Of a stretch of 64,000 bases of DNA, positions 57,252-64,000 are shown one piece after another. Below the pieces are notes generated by a model that was given only the letters and a program-made list of their open reading frames with translations, had not been told where the DNA came from and searched no databases. Source of the DNA: Liriodendron chinense (taxonomy: Eukaryota > Streptophyta > Magnoliopsida > Magnoliales > Magnoliaceae); the NCBI GenBank assembly GCA_003013855.2, contig ML058577.1, positions 2,418,001 to 2,482,000 of the forward strand, written 5' to 3'. A program made the translations under genes and the position numbers. Each line of letters starts with the position of its first letter. Position 1 is the first letter of the stretch.

Positions 57252-57518
57252 TCTATCCTGTCCACGATACCACTGATCCAGATGGCTCGAGAATCTTCCT
57301 TCAATCTCAAAAATGTTATATCAAGATCGGCTAAGTAATAGTTCTACTCGAAAGACCGCAGCTGAAAAAAAAACTTTTGGAATAGGACGATCTCATTAGC
57401 CGATTATCTTTGAACATAGTTGACAGAGTGAAATGGCAAAGCAAGAAGGAAAAAGAAAAAGAGAGGAAATCGCAAGCTTTGGAGAAGTTTGAGAGGTTCA
57501 AAGCCAGTCTCATTTAAT
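57252..57518 (+). pseudogene. Antisense ORF of a Tat-lineage element, part 2
   Basis: In the phase carried over from part 1 this reads PVHDTTDPDGSRIFLQSQKC, YIKIG, TAA, then VIVLLERPQLKKKLLE, TAG, DDLISRLSLNIVDRVKWQSK and KEKEKERKSQALEKFERFKA, ending in tandem stops. One frame stays protein-like across three stops. The Lys/Glu-rich tail supports a helical C-terminus. It ends about 125 bp before the convergent end of the Tat integrase (57643). Confidence 0.58.
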
Positions 57519-57642
57519 AGACAGCTTGTCTTCTTGGAGTTTGTAATTCAATAAGCCAAATTTTGATTTGGCCGATACGCTGTCTATCATCTTTTTATAG
57601 GCTCAAAGATATCCTTTTGGCTTAGAGGGATCTTCTCTTTTC

Positions 57643-58975
57643 TCAGAAATTTTGTCCATACACCACTTCCCATAAGGAAGGATGATGGATTTTTAAAAAC
57701 TGACCATTAATTGGAGCTTTTGCTACTCTTCCATTTTCATCTTTTAACCGATAAGCCCCTCCTTTTAAGACCTGGACTATTGTATATGGTCCTTCCCAAG
57801 TGGGCGACCACTTGCCCAGGGCTCTATCTATATGGCCAAGGGGTAGCATTGTCTTTCAAACCTTGTCACCCAGCCCAAAGACTTTTTCTTTTACTTTTTT
57901 ATTATATGCTCGAGTGACTTTAGCTTTGTTGGCTAACAAAGAATCAAGGGCTTTCAATTGTACTTCATCTAATTCTTCAAGCTCAACAAGCATTGCTTCA
58001 ATGAATTCATCTGGGGTCAAGCTGGCCTGATGGGCCACTCTCAATGATGGAACAGTGATTTTCATGGGCAATACCGCATCATGCCCATACGTTAAAGCAA
58101 ATGGGCTTATCCCAGTACTTGTACGTGGTGAATTTCGATAGGCCCACAGTGCCTTCGATAACTTTTCATCCCAACCTCTGGGATTTTCATCAATTTTCGT
58201 ATGACGTTCTTAATTACCTTATTACTAGCTCGGCTTGCCCATTTGCTTCCGCATAGTATGGAGTAAAATGGATGATTTTGAATTTATATTGCTCAGCCAT
58301 AGCTTTGACCTCTTTTGAAGAAAAAGCCGAACCACGGTCCATTATAATGGTCTCTAGGATGCCGAATCTACGAATGATGTGAGTTTTAATAAAATCAATG
58401 ATTTCTTTGTGGCTAACCCCTTTCATCGGCTTGGCCTTGATCCATTTTGTAAAATAGTTGGTAGCTACGATGATATAAGTATCCAGTTTTGAGGATACTG
58501 GTCGGATCATTCCAATTAAGTCGATCACCCATCCTCAGAATGGCCAGGGCTTGACCACACCATACATTTCTATGACCGGTACATGCTATACTGGTCCAAC
58601 CTTCTGACATTTTTCGCAACCTTTGGCGTATCGATCGCAATCGGTTGCCATCTTTGGCCAAAAGTACCCATAGCATCTCAGCGTTAATCTCATCTTTCGT
58701 CCAGCTTGGTGTGCCGGGCAAATTCCTTCATGAACTTCTACCATGATCATCATAGATTCTCTCTTGTCTAAACATTTGAGTAAAACTCCATCAGCCCCAT
58801 TTCGGTATAATTCATCATCGACCATCACATAATGTATGGCTGATCTTCTGATATTCCGTCCTACTTTTATATGTGGACATTGAAGGTAGCTTGCAATGGG
58901 GGCTTGCCAATCGTCTTCTTCCAATTCAACTTGGAACATTTCCATGGTGACTTCCCGGTTGAGAACTGAAGGCAT
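57643..58975 (-). pseudogene. Tat-lineage integrase, broken (Tat copy 2)
   Basis: On the minus strand, EGICPAHQAGRKMRLTLRCY, GYFWPKMATDCDRYAKGCEK and CQKVGPV form the zinc-binding region. The core has YIIVATNYFTKWIKAKP, where Asn stands in place of the usual first catalytic Asp (ATDYFTKW). The second Asp remains in TIIMDRGSAFSS and the Glu in EANGQAELV. The C-terminal part has LGKWSPTWEGPYTIVQVLKG and GAYRLKDENG. Stops and frameshifts lie around 58529-58590 and 58071-58214. The lost Asp alone would abolish strand transfer. Confidence 0.83.
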
Positions 58976-59040
58976 CAGTCATTTTGGATTTTGATTGCCC
59001 GACCGATTGATCCATACCAATTCTCTAAACCCACAGTCAT

Positions 59041-60113
59041 CTATGCTAGTTCATTAGCATCGATGTTATATTCTCTAGTTACATGCGTAAGTTCTACCTC
59101 ATTGAATTTGTCGAGCATTTGCATAGCTAGAGCATAGTAAGATAACAATGACGGACTGGTGCATTTGAATTGCCCAGCGACTTGATTGATTATCAACTGT
59201 GAATCACCAATATTCTGAATACCGAATTTCATTAATAATTCTATACCTATTATCATGGCTTCGTATTCGGCTTGATTGTTGGTACATTCAAAATCTAACT
59301 GGAAAGCAAAATCATGCCGGTTACCATTTGGGGCAATCAAAATGATTCCAACTTCGGCAGTCTTGTGAGTTCGAGAGCCATCAAAAATCAATTTCCAATG
59401 AGTCAAATAAACATGGTACAAATCAAGTACCTGAGTGGAGAGTTAATCTTCCAAATTTGAAGGGTGATCAGCTAGGAAATTGGCAATCACCCGCCCTTTT
59501 ATCGATTTCTAGGACACGTATCTCAATTCAAATTTAGATAAAGCCAATGTCTACTAACCTATTCGGCCATTAAGAATGGGCCGATTGTGCATATATTTTA
59601 TTATATCAGTTGAGGCGACTACAGAAACACTTTTGGCCAAGCAGTACTATCTTAACTTTGTGGCTGAAAAGTACAAAGACAAACATAGTTTCTCAATAGC
59701 CGAATATCATCTTTCTGTGTTGAGCAGCGTCTGACTTAAATAGTAAACTGCTCATTTTATCCTTTTTTCGTCTTCTTGAACCAATAAAGCTCCGATCGAC
59801 TCCATGGAGGCCGCTATATACAGCTTTAGTGGCCGTCCACGAACAGGTGGCATCAAGACCGGCGGCTTTAATAGATACTTCTTAATCTCCTCAAAAGCCT
59901 ACTGATGTTCCTCCTGCCATCTGAATTCATCATCCTGCTTTATTCGTTCTTTTTTATTACTGGAACTACATTCGAGATCCATTCTGTATACTTGATCGGT
60001 TTAATAAACCCGCTTTGAGTATTTGCTCAATTTCTTCCTTTATCTGAAGAGTTACTTCGGCTGTTATTCTTCTTGGTGGTCGCTTGTGAAATTACGGTTT
60101 TCACACTATCGCT
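59041..60113 (-). pseudogene. Tat-lineage RT/RNase H remnant (Tat copy 2)
   Basis: The RNase H domain at 59041-59421 reads LIFDGSRTHKTAEVGIILIA and CTNNQAEYEAMIIGIELLMK, with the acidic residues FDGS and the E of AEYEA. Above it, ASMESIGALLVQEDEKRIK, stop, and TLLNTER, stop, IEKLCLS mark the RT-linked RNase H. The RT itself is mostly deleted: 59945 jumps directly to sequence corresponding to 47598 in Tat copy 1. The 59779-59944 block is about 90 percent identical to 46793-46948. The LTRs, gag and protease of this copy are absent. Confidence 0.8.
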
Positions 60114-60502
60114 ATATATGGAGCTTAAAGTATGGCTAATGTCTTAGAGGGGGGTGAATAGGAGTTTATAAAATCTTTGTCAATTTAAAACTTAACTAAT
60201 TACACCAAATCGGGATTAGAAATAAATGAACAATAAAAACAATCTAATCATACTCAAGGAATAGCTAATGAAAGATAAATATAATTTGAAAACTCTACAA
60301 GCTATTAAAGAAAAGGCGACACTTAAAGGACTAATAAGAAATGTGCTTATGAGTGCAATAATCTAATAATGAGATACAAATCAAGAATATGTATTCTATT
60401 AATTTCACAAGAGTGTATCTCAATGAAATAAGTCAAGAGTGGAAGAACTTAGATAATTGTTCAAGTATGAATTGAAGTCCATTGTGCAAGTATGGAAGAG
60501 GT
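60114..60502. other. Unclassified repeat fragment between Tat and Athila-like parts
   Basis: Contains CTTAGAGGGGGGTGAATAGG followed by AT-rich text, wording common in plant LTR retrotransposon repeats. No coding region. It marks another junction in the mosaic. Confidence 0.45.
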
Positions 60503-62364
60503 TCACACTTGCCCCAAATTGAGTAAGGCTTGTTTAATCCGGTAGTCTCCTATGATGCATGAGATGGTTGGACTACCCGGATCCTTGTATTTTTGGGGCA
60601 CCTCTTGTTTGATGATAGCGCTTAAATTCTCAGTCAAAAGTATTTTATTGTGAACATTGTGTTTCCTTTTGATCGTACACAATTCCTTTAGAAATTTGGC
60701 ATAGGATGGTATTTGTTTTATGGCATCCAACAACGGGGTGTTGATCTTCACCTGCTTGAAAACCTCTAAAATTTTCAGGTTTTTGTCTAAAGGTTTAGGT
60801 GAAATCAACCTTTGGGGAAACGGGGCAACCGGCTTGTATTGCCTTTCCGGTTCTTGTGGAGTGTTGTTTGAGCTATCATCCTCTTTGAAAATTTTCGGAT
60901 CCTTAGGCTTTGGGGCCTTCATCGGATTAGATTTATCAACTATTTTCCTACTTCTTAGAGTGGTGATAGCTTGAACATGCTCCGTATGTTGGGAGGATGA
61001 GCTTGCGTCTTGTATTTCAAATTGGGTTCTTGGGTTAGGAAGAGGTTGGGCAGGAAGTGTGCCTTTCTCCCTAACACTGAGGTGAGATTCAACTCTAGCA
61101 TTGAGGTTTTCAATTCATTGATGGCTTGAGTTGAATTTTGTTTGAATTTCAATTTCTCTTGCATGAACCCATCTATTTTTAGAGAATTAGTCTTGTTATA
61201 TTTAGCTTGAACCGATACGAATGCACCCAACATCTCTTCTAGTGTAACTTTTGGTGTAATGACTAGGGATGGACCTAGTAAAGGTTGAGCTTGAGAGATA
61301 TTGTTTGCATTCGTAGTGGGTCCATTCCTCCAACTGAAGTTGGGATGGTTCTTCCAACTAGCATTAAACGTGTTTGAGTTTGGAGCACCAAATTGCTGTT
61401 GATAACTGTTTATGGTATTTGATTGTTCTTGTAAGATGTCTTGAACCGTTGAAATTGTGAGACAATCTTGTGTTGCATGTTGATTTTCGGCACAAATTCC
61501 ACAAATAGTTTCAACGTCATTAGAGTTGATCATCTCTCCTTTCTTTAATTCCATGGCCTCAACTTTTCTTGTGAGGCTAGCCACCCGTGCACTTATGCCA
61601 TCCTCTTCTGATAGGACATAAATTCCTCATTTTTCCCTTTGTTGGCTAGTCTTGGAATTTGTTGGTTTAGATGTATCCCAAGACTCTGCATTCTCAGCCA
61701 ATTCCTCCAAATAGTCTCATGCTTCATTGGCTTCCTTATTCATGAACTCCCCATTACACATCATCTCTACAAATTGGCATATGGGTGAAGTCAGTCCTTC
61801 ATAGAAAAAGCTTATAACCCGCCATATTTCATAGCCATGATGTGGGCATGCATTTAACAAGTCCTAAAACCTCTCGCAACATTGGAAGAAGGTCTCATCT
61901 TCTTTTTAGGCAAAGTTCATGATAATGCGCCTCAACATGTTCGTTTTGTGAGTAGGAAAGAATTTTTTAATGAACTCCCTATGGATATCAGTCCATGCAC
62001 CAATTAATCTTGGCCTTAATGCATGAAGCCAACCTTTAGCTTTATCTTTAAGGGTAAAAGGAAATAATTTAAGCCTAACCACGTCATCAGTTACATTTGC
62101 AAAGTGCATGGTGGTTATTACTTCATCAAATTCCTTAAGGTGTTGATAGGCACTTTCACTGTCTAATCCATGGAATCTCGGGAGGAGTTGGATTACTCCA
62201 GGTTTTAAATCTACATTCCCTGCATTTTGTGGAAAAACTATGCATGAGGGAATGCTCGCACTTGCTGGTTGCAAGTAATCACATAATGTTCTTGGTCGGG
62301 GAACATTCTCAACCACATTCTCTCCCGTTTCGGTTTGGCTTTGGCCCAGATTAGGATTGGCCAT
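60503..62364 (-). pseudogene. Athila-like gag and start of protease, with stops
   Basis: On the minus strand, gag begins MANPNLGQSQTETGENVVEN. It continues through LLPRFHGLDSESAYQHLKEF, LKDKAKGWLHALRP and FIKKFFPTHKTNMLRRII, the retrotransposon gag domain. A frame with at least four stops between 61905 and 61590 (LNACPHHGYEIWRVISFFYE, FVEMMCNGEFMNKEANEA) leads to a CCHC knuckle, CGICAENQHATQDC, at about 61490. The last part, YAKFLKELCTIKRKHNVHNK and DPGSPTISCIIGDYRIKQAL, leads into the protease. It ends LLNLGQV where the DLGAS-type active site would begin. Protease, RT and RNase H of this element are missing. Confidence 0.85.
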
Positions 62365-63054
62365 CGGATTAGGTTAATTTACAGCCATATTTTCAGACAA
62401 AATTGGAGAAGTTAGATGTCTCCTAGCACGTGGTTCTCTGTCAATTCCTTCAACTATTCCACCTTCACTAATGAGTCGATTATTGGAATCCCGAGCCCAA
62501 TGTGGCATACAAAACCTAAAAGAATGAAACAAAAAGGAAAAAGGAATTCTTCCTTCCTTTCTTTACTCTTCTCTAAGATCGAAGCACAAGGTGTCTTGCA
62601 ATGGCTAGGCCAGAAGCAAGGATAGAGACCGATTTCTCCTGGTCAATAGGGGTTCAGAAAACTCCCCACTCACTCTTTGAATCTTTTGAGAAAAGTGCAG
62701 AAAAAGAAGAAAGAGGAGTAGAGGTGAAAAGAGAAATATCTGAGCACAAGGTGATCCAAGACAGCAGAGTCGACCAATAGAAATCCAGGTGGCACAAGGC
62801 CTACCTATCAGAGATCCAAAAAGGAGTCTCCACCCACTCTACAAGAGATGAATATGATAGGAATGAATAGGAGAAGAGGAAGAGTAAAGTTAGAAAGATA
62901 GAACATGATTTAGCACTTAAGATCCTTATGTCTTCTTCAGCTTCCTAGAAATCCCTGCAAAAGAAAAATCAAACAAAACAAACTAAGTTAGTACAAGAAT
63001 CCTAAAAATCTTAAATAGATACTATTTTCAGAAATTTTGTGAAAAACCGTCAAA
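62365..63054. other. Leader region of the Athila-like element
   Basis: Untranslated region between primer-binding site and gag start on the minus strand. No reading frame recognised. Confidence 0.6.
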
Positions 63055-63073
63055 GTCCCCGGCAATGGTGCCA
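63055..63073 (-). other. tRNA-Asp-type primer-binding site
   Basis: The minus strand reads TGGCACCATTGCCGGGGAC, six bases after the LTR edge. This resembles TGGCGCCGTTGCCGGGGA, complementary to the 3' end of plant tRNA-Asp and typical of Athila/Tat elements. Confidence 0.78.
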
Positions 63074-63079
63074 AAAACT

Positions 63080-64000
63080 TGTTCGCTTCCCCAAGTGTAG
63101 GGTTGCGATGTAGTAATAATCTCAATAAGACCGAGGTCGATCCACAGGGACTTATGTAGAAATTCACAAATACTTCCAATAGTTTCTATTTGAAAAGCTA
63201 ACAACCAGATTTTGAGAAGATTGATGTAAATAACAATTTTGAACTAAATTGAACTAATTAATTAATAAAAAGGCACTAGGGATTCAAGGATCTACTTGTA
63301 GCAATCCTTGATGCTCAATTCGCTGTGGTTTCTCACTTTCTCAACTAGAATCGAAATTAAGATCTATCTAGCCAGGATGATAGAGCAGTTAAACCAAACA
63401 ATCTGCCATATGTAAGATCAATGTATATGATTCACTCAATGCAAGCTAAGACGAGCATACTCAATTGCATAGGTAAGTCCCAATTCCAATAGACTAAGTT
63501 CACAATCATAACCATAATTAAATTCTGTCACAAGTTGAACTTGATTCAAATCACATACACAGTCCCACATAGTACAGAATTTCCAGAAAAGTAGAACTTT
63601 GGTAGGAAGTTCCCACATGAAGATCATGAATCTAGAGCGTATTCCGATTCCTCAGATCATACAGGTCTAGATTAGTTCATAACAATTAAGAACTCAAGCA
63701 CTTCTTCCAAACATCCATGAGTCATCATAAGACTAAGAAAAACTACTTAGAACTTGAATTAAACTTCAAACCATTATTCATAAACATGAAATCCAATCTT
63801 AAAACCAATTTAAACGAATTGAAACATCTTAGATTCACTACAAGCTTCACCTCTTAACCCTAGCTAAGAGGTTTAGCCGTTCATGATCCAAAGAAACATG
63901 AAACAAACTAAGAAAAACATAAAAACAGCAAACAAACTATGATGAGTTGTGGAACTCCGAAATCCACTTCCGCCATCTCCCACCATGCTTAATCCGTTCT
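63080..64000 (-). mobile_element. 5' LTR of the Athila-like element (partial)
   Basis: Starts TGTTCGCTTCCCC next to the primer site and matches 47663-48590 closely, including the CTCTTA-ACCCTAGCTAAGAG hairpin at 63849. The window ends before the TATA box and U3, so the LTR and its flanking duplication continue beyond 64000. Confidence 0.85.

Noticed and set aside
1..64000. CRISPR arrays, tRNA, rRNA, bacterial operons
   Set aside because: No regularly spaced direct repeats with unique spacers and no cloverleaf or rRNA-like sequence noticed; content is eukaryotic.

Overview
This window is plant nuclear DNA dominated by transposable elements. The signs are exons with GT/AG boundaries, long poly(T)/poly(A) tails, Ty3/gypsy, L1, hAT and Mutator debris, and plant-type gene families. 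A dispersed repeat rich in GGGCCCAC and CATGATGTATGTG motifs recurs at least ten times. I associate that repeat with magnoliid genomes such as Magnolia or Cinnamomum, but this is a recollection and was not checked by search.

Layout. (1) 1-5.3 kb: fragments of four unrelated genes, all on the minus strand and most keeping exact intron/exon borders: beta-mannanase, HOP/STI1 co-chaperone, ABCC-type transporter and JmjC demethylase. They look like a multi-gene capture. (2) 5.5-9.0 kb: a MITE, a solo LTR with target-site duplication ACCGT, and a hAT transposase relic. (3) 10.4-22.7 kb: a small tandem family of RING-H2 genes with two intact copies (13444-14109, 21861-22526) and one 5'-truncated copy. 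A DNL/Zim17-type zinc-finger reading frame (15699-16127), a chromovirus integrase relic and a Harbinger-like element with a minisatellite lie among them. (4) 22.8-28.7 kb: a second solo LTR and a degraded Mutator-like element (copy A) carrying an 864-bp insertion. (5) 28.8-41.6 kb: a degenerate ULP2-type SUMO protease pseudogene, broken by an L1 insertion into one exon, further L1 remains and a 2.8-kb solo LTR. (6) 42.7-47.7 kb: a gag/LTR fragment, a second Mutator-like copy (B) with a readable PB1 domain, and a Tat-lineage reverse transcriptase fragment.

(7) 47.7-64 kb: an Athila-like Ty3/gypsy element on the minus strand. Its 3' LTR is 47663-49211, its tRNA-Asp primer site is 63055-63073, and its 5' LTR runs off the window. 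Its middle is a mosaic of a chromovirus protease/RT piece and a Tat-lineage fragment. The Tat fragment carries an antisense reading frame, which a 4.3-kb solo LTR (TSD TCTAT) splits in two.

Only the two RING-H2 genes, and possibly the DNL zinc-finger gene, look like intact host genes. Most other protein-like sequence is element-derived or broken. Four separate solo LTRs with perfect 5-bp target duplications point to frequent LTR-LTR recombination. No tRNA, rRNA or CRISPR was seen.
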